The position numbers and the translations under genes were made by a program. Positions 1-6,373 of a DNA stretch of 8,636 nt are shown here, in pieces; position 1 is the first letter of the stretch; every line of letters begins with the position of its first letter. Source of the stretch: an uncultured Emergencia sp. (GTDB lineage: Bacteria > Bacillota > Clostridia > Peptostreptococcales > Anaerovoracaceae). The DNA lies in NCBI GenBank assembly GCA_902476665.1, contig CABSEO010000058.1:1-8636 (forward strand), read 5' to 3'. Below the pieces are notes generated by a model, which saw nothing but the letters and a program-made list of their open reading frames with translations, was not told where the DNA came from and made no database searches.

Positions 1-857
1 GTTTTGCCGTCTGTGTCGTACAGGGTCAGCGTCCCCGCCACCCCAAAGGTTTCCAGTACGATTTCCGCATCATCTGCCACAGTAAAAGGAAATTCATATT
101 CTTTGCCCGGTTCTGCGTAAAAATACTGATACTGTCCCTCTTTCAGTGTCAGATCGCTGTCCTGTACATCGTACCAGCTTTCATAATTATAAACCAGTTT
201 ATCCTCAAAAGGACTGGTGCTGTATACTGCCGCATAATAGGTACCCGGCTGCAAAAGGGAAAAGAGACTGGTCTTGTAGTCAGGATAGTCTGAGAGGTCT
301 GCCCCTTCTTCTATGTGCCAGTCGGCGTTGAAGTTATATCCGGCGTCGGCTTCATCGATGGGGTCAGTCAAGTCTTTGTCTCTGTAAATTCCAAAGTGGA
401 TATATTCCATATCAGATTCTGGAGATATCCCCATAGAAAAGGCTGTGGACTCTTCAATCACCAGTTCTTTTCTGAATCCATACTTGCCGTGAAAGCCCAG
501 AACGCCAAGGGATATCTGCTCTTTTTCTGCAAAGTTCAGTGTAACATCTATAACATCCCGTTCACCGTAAACATCTCGATTTTCCCAATCAAGAGGCGCC
601 ATGGCTTCATAGTCTCCCGCCTCCTGAATCTTCAGACCTGCAGGCAGAAAAACCGAAAAGAATGCCACCACAAGAATCGAACAGCCAACGAAAATTTTGA
701 CTCTGTTCTTCTTGAGCCTGCCACATGTTTCTTTCCGGCCCACCATGGATACATAGCTTCCCACTACAACCACTATGCCGATTATGAGTGCCGCCTTTAT
801 GCCCGGCACACTTATAAACCTGATTATATTTGACATAAGTTCTATAAACTTCTCCAT
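1..857 (-). CDS. Partial membrane protein, two N-terminal TM helices and an extracytoplasmic beta-rich region
   Basis: The reading frame starts at ATG 857-855 and stays open to the left edge (285 codons visible, C-terminus missing). The start is supported by a GGGGAGAG Shine-Dalgarno about 6 nt upstream. Residues about 13-37 and 53-75 are strongly hydrophobic. The loop between them (residues 41-54) is rich in Lys/Arg, so by the positive-inside rule both ends should lie outside the membrane. Residues about 80-285 are polar, acidic and aromatic, with motifs such as LLQPGTYYAAVYS (211-223) and TLTLYDTDGK (276-285). These recall beta-sandwich domains of the pre-peptidase C-terminal (PPC) type, but the resemblance is loose. 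I do not recognise the family. It follows the 54-residue ORF by 54 nt and probably shares its promoter. A secreted or membrane-anchored sensor or surface protein is possible; function is unknown. Confidence 0.75.
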   Translation of the reverse strand, partial: MEKFIELMSNIIRFISVPGIKAALIIGIVVVVGSYVSMVGRKETCGRLKKNRVKIFVGCSILVVAFFSVFLPAGLKIQEAGDYEAMAPLDWENRDVYGERDVIDVTLNFAEKEQISLGVLGFHGKYGFRKELVIEESTAFSMGISPESDMEYIHFGIYRDKDLTDPIDEADAGYNFNADWHIEEGADLSDYPDYKTSLFSLLQPGTYYAAVYSTSPFEDKLVYNYESWYDVQDSDLTLKEGQYQYFYAEPGKEYEFPFTVADDAEIVLETFGVAGTLTLYDTDGK

Positions 858-911
858 CACATTCTCTCCCCTCTTTTTTCAGGAACAGACTTCCGATACA
901 GGTTGCTGTAC

Positions 912-1076
912 TCACCTCTCTTTTTTGCCCCGCAGCCGTTTGGGAAACAGTTCACCTCTTTTGTATATTAGTCTGTTCTCAGCAGATTCCTCCTCATACT
1001 CTGTCAATATAAAATGATGGAGGCCGGATCCCCGAATCAGATAATTCTCTGATTCAGCCGGATATCCTCTTTTCAT
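912..1076 (-). CDS. Small hypothetical protein, 54 residues
   Basis: The frame runs from ATG 1076-1074 to TGA 914-912. It begins MKRGYPAESENYL and ends FPKRLRGKKER. The protein is polar and charged: an acidic stretch (TEYEEE, residues 25-30) is followed by a very basic tail (residues 38-54). It has no membrane segment and no motif I recognise. The start has no clear Shine-Dalgarno (GAAACTTC precedes it), which is the main weakness. In its favour are a good promoter about 45 nt upstream, plausible amino-acid composition, and a downstream gene 54 nt away on the same strand. An in-frame TGA lies just upstream of the ATG, so it is not the visible tail of a longer gene. Inside it lies the inverted repeat GAATCAG/CTGATTC (1034-1040 and 1049-1055), flanked by two GCCGGAT copies (1023-1029 and 1057-1063). 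Confidence 0.45.
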   Translation of the reverse strand: MKRGYPAESENYLIRGSGLHHFILTEYEEESAENRLIYKRGELFPKRLRGKKER

Positions 1077-1090
1077 GAAGTTTCAATAAC

Positions 1091-1119
1091 TTACAGAAAC
1101 TTTAGTACTTTGTTTGTAA
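1091..1119 (-). promoter_or_regulatory. Imperfect palindrome at the predicted transcription start, possible operator
   Basis: TTAC and AAAC at 1091-1100 (separated by AG) mirror GTTTGTAA at 1112-1119, around the palindromic core AGTACT (1104-1109). The element covers the expected +1 region of the promoter at 1124-1152, where a repressor would bind. Symmetry is imperfect by a base or two, so this is only a candidate. Confidence 0.25.
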
Positions 1120-1123
1120 CATG

Positions 1124-1152
1124 ATTATAATCCATAGCAAACGCAGATTCAA
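1124..1152 (-). promoter_or_regulatory. Sigma-A-type promoter for the 54-residue ORF and membrane-protein unit
   Basis: Read on the minus strand, TTGAAT (1152-1147) is followed by a 17-nt spacer and a perfect TATAAT (1129-1124). Sequence upstream (1153-1200) is A/T-rich, as expected for an UP-like region. Transcription should start near 1117, about 40 nt before the ATG at 1076. Confidence 0.65.
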
Positions 1153-1254
1153 TACAGTTTTAAGAATTTACTGAATTTTTCAACACAATGTATGAGTTCT
1201 TAGTTTAATACTGACCTGTTTTTCTCTTCTGTTACCGTCTTGAAACAAATAATG
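1153..1254. other. A/T-rich intergenic spacer
   Basis: This stretch lies between the whiA terminator and the -35 element of the next promoter. Apart from A/T-richness next to the promoter I see no gene, repeat or RNA structure in it. Confidence 0.5.
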
Positions 1255-1296
1255 CAAAACAAAAACCGGGTCATCGTCTAAAACTGATGACCCGGT
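1255..1296 (-). terminator. Rho-independent terminator of whiA
   Basis: An 11-bp perfect stem pairs 1265-1275 with 1286-1296 (arm ACCGGGTCATC, 10-nt loop). On the minus strand it is followed by TTTTTGTTTTG. It lies about 100 nt after the whiA stop codon. Confidence 0.9.
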
Positions 1297-1394
1297 GTAG
1301 ACCGGAAAGGTTTATGATTGAAACACCATTTTCTGTATTTCAGATGCTTCTTTTCCCAATACAGATGTCCATCCCTTTTATTCCTGTAAAGCAT

Positions 1395-2336
1395 CTATAA
1401 TTTCTCCGCCAGTTCTTCTATCTTCCGAAAACGGTTATTAATGCCTGACTTCTTCATTGGCGGATCCATCATCTCCGCAAGCTGAATCAGAGTTGCTTCA
1501 GGGTGAGCAAGACGCAGCCTTGCCACATGGGCAAGCTTTTCAGGCAGCCAGTCAATGCCTTTTTCCATTTCAATTTTTCTGATAGCCGCCAGCTGTCTCT
1601 GGGCAGCATCCAGCGCTCTGTCAGTATTGGCGTTATCGCAATTAGTGATACGAACAGCATCGTTGACCAGCCCTTTCTTGATTTTCACGTCCTCAAAAGC
1701 AAAGACCTGACTGCTGGCTCCCATAATCGCCAGCGTATCGCTGATATACTGGCTGTTTTTCATATATACAATGTAACTGTCTTTTCTCTGCACTACTTTG
1801 GCAGACAGATCCACAAAACTGTTAATCATCCGCCTCAGGTCGTTTGCCAGAGTTTTACTGGCGCAGACAAATTCCAGATGATAGCTGTTAGACGGATCAT
1901 TAACCGTTCCTGCACCCATAAAAATTCCTCTCAGATAAGATTTTTTACAGCACTTCGTCCTGATCAACCCGTCAAAAATGCCGTCAGAAATATAGTTATT
2001 GCCTTCCCTGACCATCAAAATTCCCGTTTCTCTGAGAATCTGCTCACTGCGCATTTCCGGACCGATGGTCAGCATGTAGACATGTCCTTTCTTCGGCCCC
2101 TGGGAATCCCCCACTTCCAGCGCCGTATCTATCTGAAAATATTCCTTAATCAGTTTTTTATAATGTCTTGCCACCGCAGGATTTTCCGTGGTAATGACAA
2201 TTTTGAATTTACCTCCTCCTGCAAGTCTCAGACTTCCTGACACACGCAGAAATCCGGCGATCTCCGCAAGCTGGCAGCATTTTTTTGCCGGCTCGATTCT
2301 GGCTAATTCGTTTTTGGTTTCAGCTGCAAATGACAT
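1395..2336 (-). CDS. whiA: WhiA family DNA-binding regulator
   Basis: A 313-residue protein, the usual WhiA length in Firmicutes. WhiA binds DNA directly; it controls sporulation-septation genes in Streptomyces and affects cell division and chromosome segregation in Bacillus. Visible landmarks are the N-terminal MSFAAETKNELAR, a LAGLIDADG-like segment SYLRGIFMGAGTVNDP (133-148) followed by SYHLEF, the family segment NCDNANTDRAL (232-242), and a C-terminal helix-turn-helix region about 262-310 ending SGINNRFRKIEEL. As in other bacterial WhiA proteins, the homing-endonuclease fold is expected to lack nuclease activity. AGGAGGA (2347-2341) precedes the ATG by 4 nt. It has its own promoter (2358-2386) and terminator, so it appears to be transcribed alone. 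Elsewhere in Firmicutes whiA usually follows rapZ (yvcJ) and yvcK, neither of which is here. Confidence 0.95.
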   Translation of the reverse strand: MSFAAETKNELARIEPAKKCCQLAEIAGFLRVSGSLRLAGGGKFKIVITTENPAVARHYKKLIKEYFQIDTALEVGDSQGPKKGHVYMLTIGPEMRSEQILRETGILMVREGNNYISDGIFDGLIRTKCCKKSYLRGIFMGAGTVNDPSNSYHLEFVCASKTLANDLRRMINSFVDLSAKVVQRKDSYIVYMKNSQYISDTLAIMGASSQVFAFEDVKIKKGLVNDAVRITNCDNANTDRALDAAQRQLAAIRKIEMEKGIDWLPEKLAHVARLRLAHPEATLIQLAEMMDPPMKKSGINNRFRKIEELAEKL

Positions 2337-2357
2337 AAAATCCTCCTGTTCAATTAT

Positions 2358-2386
2358 ATTTTACCTTAAGAGAATACACTTTTCAA
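2358..2386 (-). promoter_or_regulatory. Sigma-A-type promoter of whiA
   Basis: TTGAAA (2386-2381), a 17-nt spacer and TAAAAT (2363-2358) on the minus strand. Each hexamer is one base from consensus. The start site would lie about 15 nt upstream of the whiA ATG, just before or within the Shine-Dalgarno region, so the untranslated leader is very short. A second -10-like TATAAT overlaps slightly downstream. Confidence 0.6.
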
Positions 2387-2462
2387 TCTTGTTTCTCTGC
2401 CCTGCAAACAGAAATCCTGTCTAACACCTGCTGATATCGGATAACGGCCTCCACACACAAAA

Positions 2463-2533
2463 GATTCGGGAAAATCCTACTGTTACAGCAGTATCCCGAA
2501 CCTTTTCAGTGCATCGGGAAAATCTCCCGAATC
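2463..2533 (-). terminator. Tandem hairpin terminator of the mgtA operon
   Basis: Two related modules follow each other after the small membrane-protein gene. The first (2531-2514, minus strand) is TTCGGGA, GAT, TT, TCCCGA and folds as a short hairpin. The second (2500-2466) has the same ends but carries 17 extra nt that form their own stem (TACTG/CAGTA), and ends TCCCGAATCTTTTG, giving a modest U-tract. GATTCGGGA at the start of the first also pairs perfectly over 9 bp with TCCCGAATC at the end of the second, so one large structure is an alternative. It separates mgtA from whiA. Confidence 0.7.
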
Positions 2534-2575
2534 CATATTCAATACATATGTACCGGCCCACAGCCGACCCTTTGT

Positions 2576-2770
2576 TCATCTGACAGCACTGCACCCTTCT
2601 TCATCTTCCGGCTGCCTTGCATCATCAGTTTTCGGTTTCATCGACCAGAAGACCAGATTCATCACAGTAACAATCAGCGCTACCAGTGCCATCGAGGCCC
2701 AGAACCCCACATTCAGCCCCAGCACCTCCTTTGTTCCAAATAATGTAATCAGTATTTCTCTCAAATTCAT
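2576..2770 (-). CDS. Small single-span membrane protein encoded downstream of mgtA
   Basis: A 64-residue protein. A short amphipathic start (MNLREILITLFGTKEVLGLN) leads into one hydrophobic helix, about residues 22-43, ending FWSMKPK. The tail is acidic and polar (TDDARQPEDEEG). The Shine-Dalgarno AAGGAGGTG overlaps the stop codon of mgtA, and the gap is 12 nt, so translation is probably coupled to the pump. No enzyme motif is visible. In enterobacteria, tiny membrane proteins (MgtS, MgtR, MgtU) modulate the stability of Mg2+ ATPases or MgtC; a similar accessory role is plausible here from position and topology, but there is no sequence similarity I can point to. The gene is followed by the operon terminator. 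Coding status is likely given the ribosome binding site and composition. Confidence 0.8.
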   Translation of the reverse strand: MNLREILITLFGTKEVLGLNVGFWASMALVALIVTVMNLVFWSMKPKTDDARQPEDEEGCSAVR

Positions 2771-2782
2771 ATCAACACCTCC

Positions 2783-5545
2783 TTAAAGCAATTCGCCGTA
2801 ACGGCGTGTATATGCTTTTTTCAAACTGGTTGCAAGTACCATATAAAGAAGAATACATGGAATCAAGTATGCGAAATAGGAAGCAGGCATAGGAACCAGT
2901 CCCAGCATTCTGCCAAATCCGGTATACGGAATAACCGTCAGTAACGCAATCCCACTGCAGGTGAGCAGGGTCAGCGGCCCACTGGCACGACTCTGAATAA
3001 ACGGCAGCTTTGGCGTCCGGATCATATGAATGACCAGAGTCTGACTCCACATGGATTCCACAAACCATCCCGCCTGAAACAGCCCCATATACTGCAGCTG
3101 CATGGCAGTAAGCTCTGCACCGCTGAAATGTGCCGGCAGATCATTGAATAAAATGCCTCCGGTCAGCATCGGACAGAACACAAAATACATAAAGATATAG
3201 GTGGTAAAGTCGAAGATAGAGCTGGTGGGTCCGATCCAGATCATGAAATTCCCGACACTGGATGCATCCCATTTACGCGGCTTTGCAATAAACGCCTCGT
3301 CCACATTGTCCCATGGAATTGCGGTACAGGACAGATCATAGATCAGATTCAGCAGGATCAGATGCAGACTCATCATAGGCAGGAAGGGCAGGAGTGCAGA
3401 AGCTGCCAGCACTGAAAACATATTTCCGAAATTGGAGGATGCTGTCATCTTGATGTACTTAATCATATTCGCATAGGTTTTACGTCCCTCGATGATGCCC
3501 TGTTCCAGAACTGTCAGATCTTTCTCAAGGAGAATGATATCCGCTGATTCCTTTGCCACATCTACGGCAGTGTCAACGGAGATTCCGATATCGGCCGCCT
3601 TCATTGCCGCCGCGTCATTGATACCGTCTCCCATATATCCGACAGTATGTCCATTTTCACGCAGAACTGTCACTACTCTGGCCTTCTGATCCGGAGTAAG
3701 TTTTGCAAACACATCAGTTTTCTCCACTGCTCCTGCAAGCTCCTGATCAGACATTTTTTCCAGATCCGCCCCAAGAAGCATATTACGTACTTTCAGACCT
3801 ACCTGCCGGCAGATGGTTCTGGTAACCTTTTCATTGTCTCCGGTAAGTATTTTTGCTGTAACGCCGTGATTCCTGAGAGCCTTCAGCGCATCTGCCGCTG
3901 ACTCCTTTGGTGGATCAAGGAATGCAAGATATCCCATCAGCACCATTTCGCATTCATCTTTCACGCCAAAAGTGGAGATTGGGGACGGATTGCTTTTCTG
4001 GGCAATGGCAAGAACCCGGAATCCGTCATGATTCAATGCATCCACAGTTTCCAAAATGCGATGACGGACTTCATCTGTCAGAGGCTGAACACTTCCGTCA
4101 CACTCTGCATAAGAGCAGACAGCAAGCATCTCCTCCACGGCTCCTTTCGTTACCATCTGAGTCTTTCCATTATTATCCTGAACCACGGTAGTCAGGCGAC
4201 GCCTCTTAAAGTCAAAGGGGATCTCGTCAACCTTCACATAATGTTCTGATAGGTCCAGCAGACAGTCATTCTTTGACTCCTCCTCTTCTGTCTTTCTGAT
4301 AATGGCAAGATCCATCAGATTTTTATAGCCCGTCTGAAAATAGCTGTTCAGGTAAGCATGACGCAGTACACGTGTATCAGACTCGCCATTGATGTTCAGA
4401 TGGTATTCCAGTACCACTCTGTCCTGCGTCAGCGTCCCCGTCTTGTCTGTACAGAGAACATCTACAGACCCGAAATTCTGAATAGAATTGAGATTCTTGA
4501 CAATGGTCTTTTTCTTACTCATGGAAACCGCCCCCTTAGCGAGGCAGGTTGTCACAATCATAGGAAGCATTTCCGGCGTAAGGCCCACAGCAATGGAAAT
4601 GCCGAATAAAAATGCTTCCAGCCAGTCGCCCTTAGTGGCACCGTTAATCAGAAATACCAGCGGAACCATCACCAGCATAAAGCGGATCAGTACCCAGGAG
4701 ACAGCATTGACTCCTTTGGTAAAGCTGGTTTCCACTGCCTCTCCTGCAACAGCACAGGCCATGGAGCCAAACAGCGTATTGTCGCCCACAGAAACCACCA
4801 CTGCTGTTCCGCTTCCCGATACTACACTGCTCCCCATGAAAGCTATGTCTGTATATTCGGTAACGCTTTCTTTGCGGGCATTCTCCACAGGGAGTTTCTC
4901 CACCGGCTCGCTTTCTCCGGTAAGACTTGCCTGACTGATAAACAGGTCTTTTGCCTCAATGATACGAATATCTCCCGGAATCAGATCACCTGCCGAAAGA
5001 TGCACAATATCACCGACCACAAGATCGTCAAGGGGAATTTCAGCTTTAATCTGATCTCTGCGAGTAACTGTACAGGTTGTAGTGATCATAGCCAGCAGCT
5101 TTTCTGCCGCATTTCCACTTCTTGATTCCTGTACAAACCGAAGTGTGCCCGAAATCATAACCATAGTTGTTATAATGATGACAGTCATGGGATCCGCATC
5201 CTCCGGTACACTACCCAAAAGAGAAAATGCCGGGAGAATCAGATCAGTCACAGTAGACACAAGTGCCAGACAGAGCAGGATCGCTGTAAAAGGGTTAATA
5301 AACGCCTCCAGTATACGTCTGGCCAAAGACTTTTTCCTTTCGCGAGTCACCCGATTGTTTCCATACCGGGCACGGCTTATTGCCACCCCTTCCTCATCAA
5401 GTCCGCAATCTGTCGTATGAAGATTTTTCAGAACTTCTTTGACAGGATTGGCTGCGGCAAACTGAATGCGACGGTTTTCCTCCTCACGAATTACGGTCTT
5501 CTCTGCAAACTGACCGGATGTAATACGATTTTTTTCTTTGTTCAT
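2783..5545 (-). CDS. mgtA: Magnesium-translocating P-type ATPase (MgtA/MgtB type, P3B)
   Basis: A full-length 920-residue pump; family members are about 900. It is expected to import Mg2+ into the cytoplasm using ATP. Domains in order: cytoplasmic N-terminus; TM1-2 about 85-104 and 119-138; actuator domain with TGES at 209-212; TM3-4 about 285-333 with the family motif GLTPEMLPM (321-329); phosphorylation site DKTGTLT with Asp367; nucleotide-binding domain with KGA at 467-469; TGDN at 568-571; hinge GDGIND at 639-644; then six C-terminal helices, including NLIYD (733-737) followed by PWDNVDE. All catalytic motifs are intact. AAGGAGG lies 8 nt before the ATG, with a small AGGT/ACCT hairpin (5546-5556) between them. 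The leader carries an upstream ORF overlapping this start by 62 nt, so expression may be controlled at translation. The MgtA assignment is firm; substrate Mg2+ is inferred from family. Confidence 0.95.
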   Translation of the reverse strand: MNKEKNRITSGQFAEKTVIREEENRRIQFAAANPVKEVLKNLHTTDCGLDEEGVAISRARYGNNRVTRERKKSLARRILEAFINPFTAILLCLALVSTVTDLILPAFSLLGSVPEDADPMTVIIITTMVMISGTLRFVQESRSGNAAEKLLAMITTTCTVTRRDQIKAEIPLDDLVVGDIVHLSAGDLIPGDIRIIEAKDLFISQASLTGESEPVEKLPVENARKESVTEYTDIAFMGSSVVSGSGTAVVVSVGDNTLFGSMACAVAGEAVETSFTKGVNAVSWVLIRFMLVMVPLVFLINGATKGDWLEAFLFGISIAVGLTPEMLPMIVTTCLAKGAVSMSKKKTIVKNLNSIQNFGSVDVLCTDKTGTLTQDRVVLEYHLNINGESDTRVLRHAYLNSYFQTGYKNLMDLAIIRKTEEEESKNDCLLDLSEHYVKVDEIPFDFKRRRLTTVVQDNNGKTQMVTKGAVEEMLAVCSYAECDGSVQPLTDEVRHRILETVDALNHDGFRVLAIAQKSNPSPISTFGVKDECEMVLMGYLAFLDPPKESAADALKALRNHGVTAKILTGDNEKVTRTICRQVGLKVRNMLLGADLEKMSDQELAGAVEKTDVFAKLTPDQKARVVTVLRENGHTVGYMGDGINDAAAMKAADIGISVDTAVDVAKESADIILLEKDLTVLEQGIIEGRKTYANMIKYIKMTASSNFGNMFSVLAASALLPFLPMMSLHLILLNLIYDLSCTAIPWDNVDEAFIAKPRKWDASSVGNFMIWIGPTSSIFDFTTYIFMYFVFCPMLTGGILFNDLPAHFSGAELTAMQLQYMGLFQAGWFVESMWSQTLVIHMIRTPKLPFIQSRASGPLTLLTCSGIALLTVIPYTGFGRMLGLVPMPASYFAYLIPCILLYMVLATSLKKAYTRRYGELL

Positions 5546-5657
5546 AGGTCTTACCTCCTTCGAATTTGATTATGGGGCAAGAACCGATACGAAAAGGCAC
5601 GGATATCTCCTGCTTTCGTATTTCGTCTTGCTTTCTGGGACTGCCTTCAGAGTCCAT
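5484..5657 (-). CDS. Upstream leader ORF overlapping the start of mgtA, 57 codons
   Basis: ATG 5657-5655 is preceded, 6 nt away, by GAGGTG, a strong Shine-Dalgarno. It opens a frame beginning [16 protein letters not shown] and ending 62 nt inside mgtA in another frame. The first part is very polar, with Asp, Glu and Pro early. The last third is simply mgtA read out of frame, so the peptide itself is unlikely to be a conserved protein. Ribosomes translating it would cross the mgtA Shine-Dalgarno and start, which suggests a regulatory leader. By analogy, enterobacterial MgtL and MgtP are leader peptides that control mgtA and mgtCB, and the acidic/proline start of MgtL destabilises ribosomes at low Mg2+. 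Whether this ORF works that way is speculation; that it has a good initiation site is visible. Confidence 0.4.
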   Translation of the reverse strand: MDSEGSPRKQDEIRKQEISVPFRIGSCPIIKFEGGKTYEQRKKSYYIRSVCREDRNS

Positions 5658-5664
5658 GCCTTTC
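5587..5664 (-). promoter_or_regulatory. mgtA leader RNA with mutually exclusive pairings
   Basis: Three stems can be drawn on the minus-strand RNA. Stem A: GGACU/AGUCC (5655-5651 with 5642-5638, 8-nt loop). Stem B: AUACGAAA/UUUCGUAU (5621-5614 with 5594-5587, 19-nt loop). Stem C: GAAAGGCAUGGA (5664-5653) with UCCGUGCCUUUU (5603-5592), 12 pairs including two G-U. Stem C encloses the AUG of the upstream ORF and shares bases with both A and B, so C cannot coexist with them. It does not match the M-box Mg2+ riboswitch as I know it. Reading: a switch in which the upstream ORF start is either open (A+B) or hidden (C). The pairing is visible; the regulatory role is inferred. Confidence 0.4.
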
Positions 5665-5687
5665 ACCTCACTTTTTTTAGAATATCT

Positions 5688-5718
5688 ATTATAAACCGCT
5701 GAGCGGAATGTCTGATAA
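5688..5718 (-). promoter_or_regulatory. Probable mgtA promoter with a weak -35
   Basis: A perfect TATAAT (5693-5688) lies about 30 nt upstream of the leader ORF start. The best -35 matches have poor spacing: TTATCA (5718-5713, 19 nt) or CAGACA (15 nt). A good -10 with a poor -35 is typical of activator-dependent promoters. The perfect palindrome CCGCTGAGCGG (5696-5706) fills the spacer and could be an operator. Further upstream TACAT is repeated at 5735-5739 and 5743-5747. Confidence 0.5.
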
Positions 5719-5786
5719 AATGCCGGCTGACGGATACATGCTTACATACCTGCATCAACACCCAAAACCGACATTTCACATATTAC

Positions 5787-5839
5787 AAAAAAACGCAGGG
5801 AAGTCACATGGTCAAAACCTTGCGAATTCCTTGCGTTTT
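5787..5839 (-). terminator. Rho-independent terminator of the ATPase-regulator operon
   Basis: A 13-pair stem (5790-5802 with 5827-5839, one G-U) with a 24-nt loop is followed on the minus strand by seven Ts (5793-5787). It begins 15 nt after the regulator stop codon. A competing small hairpin CTTGC/GCAAG (5830-5834 with 5841-5845) uses one arm of the stem, and CCTTGCG occurs twice at an 11-nt interval (5818-5824 and 5829-5835). Confidence 0.85.
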
Positions 5840-5854
5840 AGCAAGAATTACAAA

Positions 5855-6358
5855 TTACGGCTGATCGTTGAATTTGTATCCGATGCCCCAGATAGTCAGA
5901 ATATATCGGGGATTATCCGGTTCCGGTTCTATTTTCTTTCGCAGTTTTCGGATGAATGCCATAATATTGCTGTCATCAAGCAGATATTCTTCCGACCATA
6001 CCGCTCTGTAGATCTGTTCCTTTGTAAAAACTTCACCACGGTTTTCTGCAAGAAAATATAAAATATCAAATTCTTTCGGTGTAAGCGCAACTTCTGATCT
6101 CCCCATAACCACACGTCTCGTTCTGGGATAGATTTCAAGTTCTCCGATATGAATTCCATCTGACAGTATTCCGGCAGTAACTTCCGTTTCTCCGGGAGCG
6201 CCTAATAGCAGAAAGGAAATCTCACCGCTCAGCATATCCCGGATTCCCGCAAGCAGTTCCTCGGCACAGTCACTTTCCGGCGGCTCTTTTATCAGTTTCT
6301 CCAGCAGCCAGGTTTCAAGGATGGAATCCACCGGGATGAAACTGGTTTTCTTTTTCAT
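5855..6358 (-). CDS. Orphan winged-helix regulator (OmpR/PhoB DNA-binding domain, no receiver)
   Basis: A 167-residue protein. Residues about 72-165 form a complete OmpR/PhoB-type winged helix: strands IGELEIYPRTRRVVM, then LTPKEFDILYFLAENRGEVFT, the recognition-helix region SNIMAFIRKLRKKIEP (130-145), and the wing ILTIWGIGYKF (153-163). The first about 70 residues are too short for a receiver domain and show no phosphorylated-Asp context; their function is unknown. It should therefore bind DNA without conventional kinase control. ATG 6358 follows AGGGGG, and the gene starts 15 nt after the ATPase stop, so the two are co-transcribed. A strong terminator follows, and the next unit is mgtA. The likely targets are this operon and mgtA, inferred from position. 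Whether it activates, represses, or senses Mg2+ through its N-terminal part is unknown. Confidence 0.85.
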   Translation of the reverse strand: MKKKTSFIPVDSILETWLLEKLIKEPPESDCAEELLAGIRDMLSGEISFLLLGAPGETEVTAGILSDGIHIGELEIYPRTRRVVMGRSEVALTPKEFDILYFLAENRGEVFTKEQIYRAVWSEEYLLDDSNIMAFIRKLRKKIEPEPDNPRYILTIWGIGYKFNDQP

Positions 6359-6373
6359 TGGGAATTCCCCCTT

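Noticed and set aside
607..915. Minus-strand ORF of 102 codons starting with GTG, overlapping the partial membrane protein
   Set aside because: It is another frame of the membrane protein, which has the better start and a sensible hydrophobic pattern; this frame is rich in Gly and Cys with no hydrophobic segments.
1023..1063. Hairpin GAATCAG/CTGATTC flanked by direct GCCGGAT repeats
   Set aside because: The arms are only 7 bp and it lies inside the 54-residue ORF without a T-run, so it is neither a convincing terminator nor a mobile-element end.
1503..2240. Long plus-strand ORF (245 codons) opposite whiA
   Set aside because: It is the antisense shadow of a confidently identified gene, has no ribosome binding site or recognisable domain, and its composition is what complementing whiA codons would give.
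5546..5690. M-box (ykoK) magnesium riboswitch upstream of mgtA
   Set aside because: The leader is shorter than a typical M-box and I cannot find its conserved core; the GTGAGGTG here acts as a Shine-Dalgarno for the upstream ORF. A covariance search would settle it.
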